This document shows, piece by piece, positions 15,187 through 21,942 of a DNA stretch of 43,684 nucleotides (within the stretch, counting starts at the first letter, position 1; each line of letters starts with the position of its first letter). Below the pieces are notes generated by a model, which made no database searches, was not told where the DNA came from, and saw only the letters and a program-made list of their open reading frames with translations. Source of the stretch: Herbaspirillum sp. RV1423. Lineage in GTDB: Bacteria; Pseudomonadota; Gammaproteobacteria; Burkholderiales; Burkholderiaceae_D. The stretch spans positions 1 to 43,684 of the forward strand of contig NZ_CBXX010000045.1 in assembly GCF_000577615.1 (NCBI RefSeq), written 5' to 3'. Position numbers and translations under genes: made by a program.

Positions 15187-17268
15187 ATGTCGTACAGCGC
15201 CACTTACTCCCCTGAAGACAATAAATTGCGTCTCTATGCAACATCTCGCTTGGATAAAGAATTGTACGAGCGAGTAAGAGCGGCCGGTTTCATCTATGCG
15301 CCCAAGCAAGGGTTTTTTGTCGCGAGCATGTGGACGCCGAGCCGTGAAGACCTCTTGATTGAATTGGCGGGGGAAGTTGGCGACGAAGATACGACACTGG
15401 CAAGCCGTGCAGAAGAACGAGCCGACCGCTTTAGCGATTATCAAGGCAACAGGACTATTGAAGCGAATTATGCGTACAAAGCTGTTTCAGATATCGGGGC
15501 ACGCTTTGATTTTGGCCAACCAATTATAATCGGCCATCACAGCGAAAAACGAGCGCGTAAGGACAAGGAACGCATGGAAAACCACATGCGCCGCGCTGTT
15601 AGCTTATGGGATACCGCCGACTATTGGAAACGTCGGGCAGCTGGCGCGCTTGCGCATGCCAAATACAAGGAGCGCCCGGACGTGCGCGCACGTCGCATCA
15701 AGACCATTGAAGCGGATTTGCGCAAGCAAAAGAAAAACCATGATGAAGCAGACATGTGGTTGAAATTATGGACGGAATGCGAAGCCGAAAAAGACACCGA
15801 ATTGCAAATGGCTGTTGCGCTACGTATCGCCGGTATGTCTACGTTCTACCTGGCGCGCAAGGAGGGCGACCGCGAAGACCATAACGGCAACCCATCGGCA
15901 TATACGGCATTAACTGGCGAGTATCCGGGATTGTATGCCCCGCGGACGTTGGCGGAGGTTATCAAGGCTGCAAAGTCCGCATACCCACGCCGTATCGCAT
16001 TTTGCAACCGCTGGATTGCACACTACGAAAACCGCCTTGCATATGAGCGTGCAATGCTGGCAGAACAAGGCGGACTAGCCGCCGATAAATTCGACATCCA
16101 AAAGGGCGGCCAAGTAAAAATCGGCGGTGAATGGTTCGATGTTGTACGAGTGAACAAGGCAGGCGACCGAATCAATAGCGTGACCACAAATCAACGATTC
16201 GTGCCGATTCGCGGCATCGAAGAAGTGCAGGACTATCGCGCACCAAGTGCAGAAAAAGCCGCTGAAGTGGAGAAGTCTGCCAAGTTGCCGCCAATGTGCA
16301 ACTATCCAGGAGAAGGCTTCCACCACATCACTAAGGCGGAATGGGATTCTACCCACAAGGATTACAAAGGTTCCCGCGAGTTGGGACATGGTGCAAAGCG
16401 CCCCGGCGGCTATCGCCCGGACATCAAGAATGCAGTTTCTCCGGGCGAGCAATACGGGCGGCACCGCGTCCGTTCAATGATTCACCGTGGCAGTTTGACG
16501 GCGGTTTATTTGACCGACACCAAGCGAACTAATCCACCAGCAGCACCAGGAGCACCAGCAGCGGAAAACAACTCACCCGCCGAAGTCACACAAGATGAAA
16601 CCCAAGAGATTGACACGGCTACGAGCTGCACAGCAGCTGAACAGCAACCATCACCAGCAACAGCCAGTGATGTCCCCGCCGCCCAGGGAGAGAAAAAGTC
16701 TGAACCCTACATTGACGCTGCAGCTTTTGAGGCGATGCGACAGCAGCTAAAGCGCGGCGTTGAGATCGTAACCGCTCCGCAGCTTTTCCCGACACCCGAA
16801 ACGCTGGCGGCACGCATGGTCGATGAGGCAGGCATTAAGCCAGGCATGCGCGTCTTAGAACCTAGCGCCGGCACCGGCCGCATTCTTGACCAGCTTCCCG
16901 AAGGCTGCAGCGTGGTGGCGGTGGAAATCAATGCAAAACTAGGCGGCCGCCTCGATGCGACAAAGCGTGCTGTTGTTATCGGCGATTTTCTGAACTGCAG
17001 CGCTGAAACCTTGGGCGGCGAATTCGATGCAATTTGCATGAATCCGCCTTTTGTAAATGCAGACGATATCAAGCACATTCGCCATGCCTACAACATGCTG
17101 AAACCGGGCGGACGACTGGTGGCGATCTGCGCCAACGGCCCTAAACAAAAAGACCTGCTGCTACCGTTCGTTGAGTCCCAGGGAGGAATCTGGGAAGTGC
17201 TCCCCGACAGCACATTTGCGGAATCAGGAACGAACGTAGGAACGGCCATGCTGATCCTTGATCGTTGA
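15187..17268 (+). CDS. DUF3560 protein with C-terminal methyltransferase
   Basis: A 693-residue two-part protein. Residues 1-130 match DUF3560 (SATYSPEDNKLRLYATSRLD; GFIYAPKQGFFVASMWTP; IIIGHHSEKRARKDKERME). A helical and linker region follows, with an Ala/Pro/Glu-rich linker near residues 440-510. The C-terminal 180 residues form a class I SAM-dependent methyltransferase: motif I LEPSAGTGRIL near residue 558 and the catalytic NPPF near 619, which points to N6-adenine methylation. The same fusion occurs on other large plasmids. AAGGAAATTCTAA precedes the ATG. A likely role is modification of incoming or plasmid DNA against restriction; substrate unknown. A terminator follows. Confidence 0.85.
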   Translation: MSYSATYSPEDNKLRLYATSRLDKELYERVRAAGFIYAPKQGFFVASMWTPSREDLLIELAGEVGDEDTTLASRAEERADRFSDYQGNRTIEANYAYKAVSDIGARFDFGQPIIIGHHSEKRARKDKERMENHMRRAVSLWDTADYWKRRAAGALAHAKYKERPDVRARRIKTIEADLRKQKKNHDEADMWLKLWTECEAEKDTELQMAVALRIAGMSTFYLARKEGDREDHNGNPSAYTALTGEYPGLYAPRTLAEVIKAAKSAYPRRIAFCNRWIAHYENRLAYERAMLAEQGGLAADKFDIQKGGQVKIGGEWFDVVRVNKAGDRINSVTTNQRFVPIRGIEEVQDYRAPSAEKAAEVEKSAKLPPMCNYPGEGFHHITKAEWDSTHKDYKGSRELGHGAKRPGGYRPDIKNAVSPGEQYGRHRVRSMIHRGSLTAVYLTDTKRTNPPAAPGAPAAENNSPAEVTQDETQEIDTATSCTAAEQQPSPATASDVPAAQGEKKSEPYIDAAAFEAMRQQLKRGVEIVTAPQLFPTPETLAARMVDEAGIKPGMRVLEPSAGTGRILDQLPEGCSVVAVEINAKLGGRLDATKRAVVIGDFLNCSAETLGGEFDAICMNPPFVNADDIKHIRHAYNMLKPGGRLVAICANGPKQKDLLLPFVESQGGIWEVLPDSTFAESGTNVGTAMLILDR

Positions 17269-17286
17269 GTAATTGACGATTGCAAT

Positions 17287-17310
17287 ATGCCGCCCTTGTG
17301 GCGGCATTTT
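17287..17310 (+). terminator. Terminator after the DUF3560 gene
   Basis: ATGCCGCC, 5-nt loop, GGCGGCAT, then TTTTCATTT. It ends the DUF3560 transcript before the next operon. Confidence 0.85.
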
Positions 17311-17337
17311 CATTTCGGCCGCGTGATTGCGTGCCTC

Positions 17338-17357
17338 AAATTTCGCATGCGAAATTT
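17338..17357. promoter_or_regulatory. Dispersed palindrome, copy 6
   Basis: The core at 17341-17354 extends to 20 bp, perfect. It lies just upstream (20 bp) of the promoter module that starts the next operon. Confidence 0.85.
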
Positions 17358-17377
17358 TTAAAGTAGCGATAGGTAAC

Positions 17378-17479
17378 GTATACCAAAACCTTATGGATTA
17401 TCAATAAATACAATGATGAATAGAGTCTTTATAGAGTATCGAATACTCTATAACATGCTATAATTCTTTCATTGGTTAA
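17378..17479 (+). promoter_or_regulatory. Leading-region promoter module A
   Basis: Homologous to the module at 20114-20214. Shared parts are GTATACCAA (17378), AATACAATGA (near 17407), TATAAT (17459-17464) and TCATTGGTTAA (17469-17479). Between them lies a perfect hairpin TATAGAGTAT-CGA-ATACTCTATA (17430-17452), enclosed by an outer CAATGA/TCATTG pair. There is no good -35 for duplex promoter use. The nested stems resemble the single-strand promoters of F-type leading regions; that is inference. Confidence 0.6.
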
Positions 17480-17499
17480 TTCAACAGAGGGGCAACGAT

Positions 17500-17730
17500 A
17501 TGGCGCAATTCACCATCGAGCAAATCGAATCCGCTATCAACCTGATGACCAGACTTGAGGGCACGGAAGGCCAAAAGCTCGGCCCTAAAACCCGAAAACT
17601 GGCTGACATTTACGGCACCATGATTTATCAGAAAGTCAAAACCGTCTCTGATTCGGAAATGAATTCTGACCAGCTGGAAATTCTTGCAGCGGCAGGCTTC
17701 GGAAACCCTATACCGGAGGCTAAGCAATGA
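17500..17730 (+). CDS. Small hypothetical protein, 76 aa
   Basis: A 76-residue helical protein (TIEQIESAINLMTRLEGTEG; RKLADIYGTMIYQKVKTVSD; SDQLEILAAAGFG). CAGAGGGG upstream is a good ribosome-binding site. First gene of an operon of six small plus-strand genes. Its stop overlaps the next start by four bases (ATGA), so the two are coupled. Conserved small genes of this kind often sit in conjugative leading regions. Family not recognised. Confidence 0.65.
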   Translation: MAQFTIEQIESAINLMTRLEGTEGQKLGPKTRKLADIYGTMIYQKVKTVSDSEMNSDQLEILAAAGFGNPIPEAKQ

Positions 17731-18113
17731 AAAATCCTCAACCTCAAAGCGTCCTGCAGGACGGCTCTGACGACATCGATTATGCCGCAAATCTGGCGTT
17801 GTTCCTGCTGGAACATACGGGCAGCATTTACGGCGAATGGCACGGAAAAATGAAGGCTGCGGATCAGCGTGAACTCATGGGCCGATTTCTCGGCAAAGGA
17901 ACTATCGTTATCAACGGCCTCAATGAGACTGTCCGTAACCGCGTGTCGGTTTGTTTTGGTCATGACTGGGACGACCGCAACATCGCGTCTTTTGCATCGC
18001 TGGAAGTGGCACAAGCCGATAACGAAGGCGAACACTTCCAGGAAGCGACGGCCGGAATCCTGACAGTGCAGCGCAGCGGGCGGCGCATGCTGGTTTGCGG
18101 CGCCGCTGCCTAA
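17727..18113 (+). CDS. Hypothetical protein, 128 aa
   Basis: A 128-residue soluble protein, coupled to the preceding gene by an ATGA overlap. It has an N-terminal helix (DIDYAANLALFLLEHTGSIYGEW), a central strand region (KGTIVINGLNETVRNRVSVCFG) and a conserved-looking HDWDDRNIASFASLEVA. No signal peptide or membrane segment. I do not recognise the family. Context in the ssb operon suggests a role early after DNA entry, but nothing in the sequence shows what. Confidence 0.65.
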   Translation: MKNPQPQSVLQDGSDDIDYAANLALFLLEHTGSIYGEWHGKMKAADQRELMGRFLGKGTIVINGLNETVRNRVSVCFGHDWDDRNIASFASLEVAQADNEGEHFQEATAGILTVQRSGRRMLVCGAAA

Positions 18114-18124
18114 GAGGTGACGGT

Positions 18125-18493
18125 ATGCGCTTTCAACGCTTGGCAAAACGCCAGTATCGGGAGACGCACCAAAAGCGCACCGCCATCGTGCGCAGGCAAC
18201 GGCGCGAGTTAGAGACAGATTTTCCACTGTTCGCAGCGGAAATCTCTGAACGCCAACTTCCCGTCGATCAGGAAATCGACCAGCTGCGCGCCCTTCATGA
18301 TCGCCAGCAACGCGAGACCAGGACAGCGAGGGCTCATGGCTGGGTGACTGCCCGCGCACGTATTCGGGCAATGGGTGCGCCAGCAGGCCGAACTGTTCTC
18401 AATTACTGGAACAGCCGCAGCAAATACCCTGCCCATCCAGAAGCATTACACCGCCTGATTACCCGTTTTGAACGCGGCCAGGTGAAGCCGTAG
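18125..18493 (+). CDS. Small basic protein, paralogue of the 21943 gene
   Basis: A 122-residue strongly basic protein. It is related to the protein at 21943-22410: both begin MRF(Q/K)RL, carry a K/R-rich helix (QRRELETDFPLFAAEI here; KREIERYPLFPEMI there), and share a later NYWN / AYWK segment and a closing RFERGQ / MFDDGR segment. The ATG at 18125 follows AAGAGGTGA; an upstream start would overlap the preceding gene. Basic charge suggests nucleic-acid binding. No family recognised. Confidence 0.65.
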   Translation: MRFQRLAKRQYRETHQKRTAIVRRQRRELETDFPLFAAEISERQLPVDQEIDQLRALHDRQQRETRTARAHGWVTARARIRAMGAPAGRTVLNYWNSRSKYPAHPEALHRLITRFERGQVKP

Positions 18494-18497
18494 GTTA

Positions 18498-18567
18498 CTC
18501 AAATTGAGTGACGCCGATGGCGTCACATTCAGCCAAGAAATACGAAAGTGAACTCAAAATGACTAAC
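18498..18567 (+). promoter_or_regulatory. Rep iteron-like sites at the ssb start
   Basis: CTCAAATTGAGTGAC (18498-18512) and CTCAAAATGACTAAC (18553-18567) match the oriV iteron at 13 or more of 15 positions. The second one spans the ssb start codon (ATG at 18559), so Rep bound here could block ssb expression. Confidence 0.6.
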
Positions 18568-19026
18568 GTATCCAGCCAGCAACATACACCGTCAGGAGCA
18601 GCATTCCGAATTATCGGCAATGTCGTCCGCGACTTGGATATGGGGAAGGACACGAAGAACGCCCAGGCGAGCTTCACGGTCGCGGTGGACAACCCCGATG
18701 CGGATCATGAGGCAAGCTATTTTTATCTGCGCTGCTTTGGCCAGCTGGCCAAAGATGCAGAACTGATGCTCACGAAGGGTTCCCGCATCGAGGTCTTTGG
18801 CAGCATGCAGACATGGCAAAACCGAGCCGAGAAAAAATCAGGCGTCTATTTCGCAGTCAGAAAAATCATACCGCTGGCGCGTTGCAAACCTCTTCCAGCA
18901 GCAACGAATGAACAAAAACCAGCTGATAAAAAAGGGGCGGACGAGTGGATTGCGTCTTACGACGCCGCTGTAGCCGAGCTGGCACGCCAAGAACCGAAAC
19001 CTATTGCCCGCAGGGCGCAACGATAA
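18559..19026 (+). CDS. ssb: Single-stranded DNA-binding protein
   Basis: A 155-residue SSB. The OB-fold spans about residues 12-112: FRIIGNVVRDLDMG, QASFTVAVDNPD, YFYLRCFGQLAKDAELMLTKGSRIEVFGSMQT, VYFAVRKIIPLARC. Start at 18559 because the OB-fold begins 12 residues later; upstream ATG codons (18508, 18517) would add a non-conserved leader that crosses the iteron-like site. The C-terminus ends KPIARRAQR and lacks the acidic tip (DDDIPF-type) through which bacterial SSBs recruit partner proteins. Role: coating transferred strand in the recipient, or supporting plasmid replication. It lies in the middle of the small-gene operon. Confidence 0.85.
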   Translation: MTNVSSQQHTPSGAAFRIIGNVVRDLDMGKDTKNAQASFTVAVDNPDADHEASYFYLRCFGQLAKDAELMLTKGSRIEVFGSMQTWQNRAEKKSGVYFAVRKIIPLARCKPLPAATNEQKPADKKGADEWIASYDAAVAELARQEPKPIARRAQR

Positions 19027-19034
19027 GGAAAACC

Positions 19035-19259
19035 ATGATAACTATGTATGAATGGACAGGATCGATTCTTGGCCTGCTGGGAGCGTTCCTGCTGGCGCTC
19101 AACAAGCCAGCCCTTGCACGCTTTGGCTGGCTTGGGTTCCTCTTGGCCAATTTCGCAATGATCCTTTTCGCCATCAGCATCGAACGCAATGGCCTGTTAA
19201 TACAGCAATGCGGTTTTCTCTTTACAAGCCTCTTGGGATTCTGGCGTAGTCAGTGTTGA
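19035..19259 (+). CDS. Small membrane protein, 74 aa
   Basis: A 74-residue protein with three hydrophobic segments: WTGSILGLLGAFLLALN, FGWLGFLLANFAMILFAI and LLIQQCGFLFTSLLGFW. AAGGAAAACC precedes the ATG, nine bases after the ssb stop. Inner-membrane location is likely. It resembles small plasmid-borne membrane proteins that recall half of a PnuC-like or SWEET-like unit, but I cannot name it. Alternative upstream starts would overlap ssb. Confidence 0.65.
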   Translation: MITMYEWTGSILGLLGAFLLALNKPALARFGWLGFLLANFAMILFAISIERNGLLIQQCGFLFTSLLGFWRSQC

Positions 19260-19334
19260 CCAGGAAGAGAATTAAAAAGGGCAGGGCAGGGGAGGCACGA
19301 TAAAATTACCCTGTTTAAATATGTCCATTAGCCC

Positions 19335-19649
19335 ATGACCTATAGCACTCCCCAAGATCGCCAATCCTTCATTCTGTCTTTGCCTATAGCGATCGGAGAA
19401 ATTATCCGTTTGATCGAGCAGAACGCAAGCAACCAGGAGGGCGAACAGCTTGTGCAATTTGTGGTGTCGTTCCTTCATCCCGATATGGTATGCAGCCTTT
19501 CGTTACTCAATTCGTTGGAGGACAGTTCAAAAACGGCCGTAGAGAAGTTTTTTCAATACGCCTTAGGTGAAGGCTTAGATCCGCTATTATCGGCCCAGCT
19601 ATACGATTTCCTGACTCCACATCTTTTGGGGCAGTTTAGAGTTCGTTGA
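19335..19649 (+). CDS. Hypothetical protein, 104 aa
   Basis: A 104-residue helical soluble protein (FILSLPIAIGEIIRLIEQN; QLVQFVVSFLHPDMVCSLSLL; YDFLTPHLLGQF). It follows the membrane-protein gene by 75 bp and is the last gene before the next GC-rich gap. No clear ribosome-binding site precedes the ATG (AGCCC only). Family unknown. It may be the last gene of the ssb operon or a separate unit. Confidence 0.55.
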   Translation: MTYSTPQDRQSFILSLPIAIGEIIRLIEQNASNQEGEQLVQFVVSFLHPDMVCSLSLLNSLEDSSKTAVEKFFQYALGEGLDPLLSAQLYDFLTPHLLGQFRVR

Positions 19650-19669
19650 ATTACCAACCTTCCTTTTGG

Positions 19670-19811
19670 GGCGTTCCCCGGCTTCGCCGGGTCGGGCTTT
19701 CGTGCTCCGCATCGAGCCGCCTGCGGCGTCTCGCCCCTTCGGGCTTCAATCCTTCCCTCCCTCCGGTCGGCTAACGCCTCCGCGCCTTTGGCGCTGCGCG
19801 CTTCGCTTGCC
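19670..19811. repeat. GC-rich direct repeat, copy B
   Basis: Near-identical to 14661-14803, 5.0 kb away and in the same orientation. Frames across both copies are low-complexity and not genes. The stretch 19858-20100 is further GC-rich DNA with hairpins and no gene. Confidence 0.85.
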
Positions 19812-19837
19812 GTTAATAGCCTCCAGGAGTAAAGCAA

Positions 19838-19857
19838 AAATTTCGCATGCGAAATTT
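19838..19857. promoter_or_regulatory. Dispersed palindrome, copy 7
   Basis: The core at 19841-19854 extends to 20 bp, perfect. It lies 30 bp after GC-rich repeat copy B and about 257 bp upstream of promoter module B. Confidence 0.85.
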
Positions 19858-20113
19858 CATTGACCTTGCCCGACGGCCTCAGCGCATCCGACGGGCCTTC
19901 GCCGGGATACGGAGTGCCGCTGCGCGGCAGCGCTAACCGCGCCGGCTCCTACCGGCTCACCCTGGCACCTACGGCGCCAGGGCTTCGGGCTACCCGCCGG
20001 ACGTAGATCGCAGGCCGAAACCCCGCGCCCTATCGGGACGCGGCAGCCTGCTCGCCCAGGATGAACAAAGCTCTAAAAAACGGTTCGGCAGCATGGGGGA
20101 GGGGATAGCCTAT

Positions 20114-20214
20114 GTATACCAATATCTTACGGATGATTGGTTAATACAATGAGTAAATTACACATTATGCAGTATTCGGTAATCTATAAGTGATATAATG
20201 TACTCATTGGTTAA
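20114..20214 (+). promoter_or_regulatory. Leading-region promoter module B
   Basis: Homologue of module A: GTATACCAA (20114), AATACAATGA (near 20143), TATAAT (20194-20199) and TCATTGGTTAA (20204-20214). A perfect 9-bp inverted repeat, CAATGAGTA (20147-20155) / TACTCATTG (20201-20209), encloses the -10, which would place it beside a stem in single-stranded DNA. ATTGGTTAA also occurs twice as a direct repeat (20136, 20206). The centre differs from module A, while the ends are conserved, as in selected protein-binding or folded sites. Confidence 0.6.
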
Positions 20215-20233
20215 GTCATCCAGGAGATTAAAA

Positions 20234-20926
20234 ATGTCGAGAATCCCCGAGAGTTTTGCAGACGCGCTGAAGTTGGACGCAGCATTTTCATTAAAACGAA
20301 TCTATGCCCGTATCGACCTGTTAGCAGCCAAAGCGGAATACGATTTTGCCAAACGGCATCTCTCATTTGCTCATGAGCAAGGATACTCGAACGAATATAT
20401 CGACGTAGCAATGGAACGGATGGAAATAGCAGACGGAAAGTATTCAGCTGCTGAATTTCGCGTTGAAGACGATCATGGCGAGTACATCCGTTGCTGGTCG
20501 TCCGGAACCTATTACGATTTGACAGGATTGGACTATACCTATTCGGTCAGTTACTCCCCGAGTGATTATGCATTTGTCGTTCACCGGCATGACGAAGCAG
20601 ACTCATGGAATACCGGCGAATTCAAAACGAAACAAGAAGCGATCGCTTATGTTGAGAGTTGCGAAGCATGGGAAATTGAAGAAGTAACCCCAGTATTTAC
20701 CCGTGAAGAAAGCGACCAGGCCGGAGAGGTTGAAATTACCGTGGGCGGCGAAACCAAGAAAATCAAAGACGTTGTAGACGCAATCCTGAGCAAAGCTAAT
20801 CAAGGATGCGGACTGCACTACGAAATCTATGCAGATCGCGCTAAATCATCTCTGGACGCCTTCCAGCAATCGCGCAGAGATGACGCCCAGCTGATCGCAA
20901 AATACTTGGATCACTGCAGATATTGA
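20234..20926 (+). CDS. Hypothetical protein, 230 aa
   Basis: First gene of the second small-gene operon. The 230-residue protein is helical at the N-terminus (AAKAEYDFAKRHLSFAHEQG), then has an aromatic-rich middle (YYDLTGLDYTYSVSYSPSDY), an acidic section (EEVTPVFTREESDQAGEVE) and a helical C-terminus. AGGAG seven bases upstream fixes the ATG at 20234; the longer frame runs back into promoter module B. No signal peptide. The high acidity and Tyr content in the middle would suit a DNA-mimic or protein-inhibitor role, but this is speculation. Confidence 0.65.
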   Translation: MSRIPESFADALKLDAAFSLKRIYARIDLLAAKAEYDFAKRHLSFAHEQGYSNEYIDVAMERMEIADGKYSAAEFRVEDDHGEYIRCWSSGTYYDLTGLDYTYSVSYSPSDYAFVVHRHDEADSWNTGEFKTKQEAIAYVESCEAWEIEEVTPVFTREESDQAGEVEITVGGETKKIKDVVDAILSKANQGCGLHYEIYADRAKSSLDAFQQSRRDDAQLIAKYLDHCRY

Positions 20927-20980
20927 TCCGAAAGTAAGCCAATCATCCATTCCGCATACGAGCTCAAGCGAGAAACAACA

Positions 20981-21076
20981 ATGAAATACGTGATCTACGA
21001 GGTATGCCGCCATGGCCGTCACTTCTGCCGCGATCAGGAATGCCTCCCTGCAATCCTACGCAGACAAGCGTTCTAG
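20981..21076 (+). CDS. Cys/His-rich 31-aa microprotein
   Basis: ATG at 20981 opens a 31-residue reading frame, with EVCRHGRHFCRDQECL in the middle: three Cys and two His in 14 residues, a possible metal-binding knuckle. It ends at a TAG that sits inside the ribosome-binding site of the next gene (TAGGAAA). GAGAAAC precedes the ATG. Its position in a closely packed operon supports it, its size does not. Low certainty. Confidence 0.35.
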   Translation: MKYVIYEVCRHGRHFCRDQECLPAILRRQAF

Positions 21077-21083
21077 GAAACAT

Positions 21084-21290
21084 ATGCCATCGGTCGAAAT
21101 TAAGAAAATCCTAGCCGTATCGTTTGCAACTGGTGAAGTGCGAGCATCGTCTAGTCGAATGGTAGACGGAAATTTAGAAATTCTGAAAAAATCTAAATCC
21201 GTCGTGAAGTTCTCTGTCGGCGATGAGGTATTTTTCGCCTCTGCTAAGGATTTTTCGAATCGCAATCAAGGCTTCATTTACGTCTGCTAA
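21084..21290 (+). CDS. Small hypothetical protein, 68 aa
   Basis: A 68-residue beta-rich basic protein: EIKKILAVSFATGEVRASSS, then VVKFSVGDEVFFASAKDFS and a closing GFIYVC. Start at 21084 follows TAGGAAA. A start at 21012 would overlap the 31-residue frame and is less likely. The VGDEVFF pattern is common in small SH3- or KOW-like barrels, which often bind nucleic acid; that is only a resemblance. Member of the second small-gene operon. Confidence 0.55.
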   Translation: MPSVEIKKILAVSFATGEVRASSSRMVDGNLEILKKSKSVVKFSVGDEVFFASAKDFSNRNQGFIYVC

Positions 21291-21304
21291 TTCCGAAGAA
21301 AATC

Positions 21305-21427
21305 ATGGATTACGAAATCGACTTCAATAAAAAATTGGCATGGTGGCAGCATGCGATGTTGCTCGCAATGGCCGTGGCGCCAGCTGCTGTATACGTGGCT
21401 AATTTGTACACTCATTTTATCTACTAA
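21305..21427 (+). CDS. Single-span 40-aa membrane protein
   Basis: A 40-residue frame with one hydrophobic span (AMLLAMAVAPAAVYVANLY) after a charged N-terminus (MDYEIDFNKKLAWWQ). GAAGAAAATC precedes the ATG. It lies 14 bp after the preceding gene and stops 2 bp before the next, which is tight operon packing and supports it as real despite its size. Confidence 0.45.
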   Translation: MDYEIDFNKKLAWWQHAMLLAMAVAPAAVYVANLYTHFIY

Positions 21428-21429
21428 AA

Positions 21430-21753
21430 ATGAAAATTGGAGAATTTCGCCGAATAGTGGATGCGCTGAACTGGTCGAGAAATGACCTGTCCGGCAGCAC
21501 ACGCCAGGAATTTGCCCGATGCAACGTGCCCGCACGGCTCAATGAGCACATCGAGCGCGTAAGAACAGCAACGCAAGAAATATCGCCCAGGTTCACCGAC
21601 GATATAGAAAGCGCAGCGAGAGCAATCGACTACGCCAACAAGACGATTGAACGCTGGCAAGCCGCCCAGGAGCAAGAGCAAGCCCCTGTCCGCGGGGACA
21701 TTAAAAGTGCATTTGCGAGAGCAGGCCTAAAGCTCGTTCATTCTGAGAACTAA
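21430..21753 (+). CDS. Hypothetical protein, 107 aa
   Basis: A 107-residue helical, charged protein: IGEFRRIVDALNWSRNDLSG, then LNEHIERVRTATQEISPRF, then IDYANKTIERWQAAQEQEQA. No signal peptide. It starts 2 bp after the preceding stop, so it is probably translated by re-initiation. The repeated amphipathic helices suggest a helical bundle. Family unknown. Confidence 0.6.
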   Translation: MKIGEFRRIVDALNWSRNDLSGSTRQEFARCNVPARLNEHIERVRTATQEISPRFTDDIESAARAIDYANKTIERWQAAQEQEQAPVRGDIKSAFARAGLKLVHSEN

Positions 21754-21765
21754 AAGAATAAAACC

Positions 21766-21921
21766 ATGAATCGCCAAGAAATAAGCACTGAAATGAATCG
21801 CCTCCGCAAGCTCGGATTTCGCGGGCCGATTCTGCGTTCTATGAGCATGGAAAATCTAGCCATAAAGTGGGGCATGTTCCTGGATGAAGTTGCCGAGGTG
21901 TTTGTCGCGGAACGTCTTTAA
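21766..21921 (+). CDS. Small hypothetical protein, 51 aa
   Basis: A 51-residue frame: MNRQEISTEMNRLRKLGFRG, then PILRSMSMENLAIKWGMFLDE and VAEVFVAERL. Basic at the N-terminus, acidic at the C-terminus. The spacing of 12 bp before and 21 bp after it fits the operon. AAAAGAATAAAACC upstream gives a weak ribosome-binding site. Confidence 0.45.
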   Translation: MNRQEISTEMNRLRKLGFRGPILRSMSMENLAIKWGMFLDEVAEVFVAERL

Positions 21922-21942
21922 TTTAAACGAAGAAATCGAACG

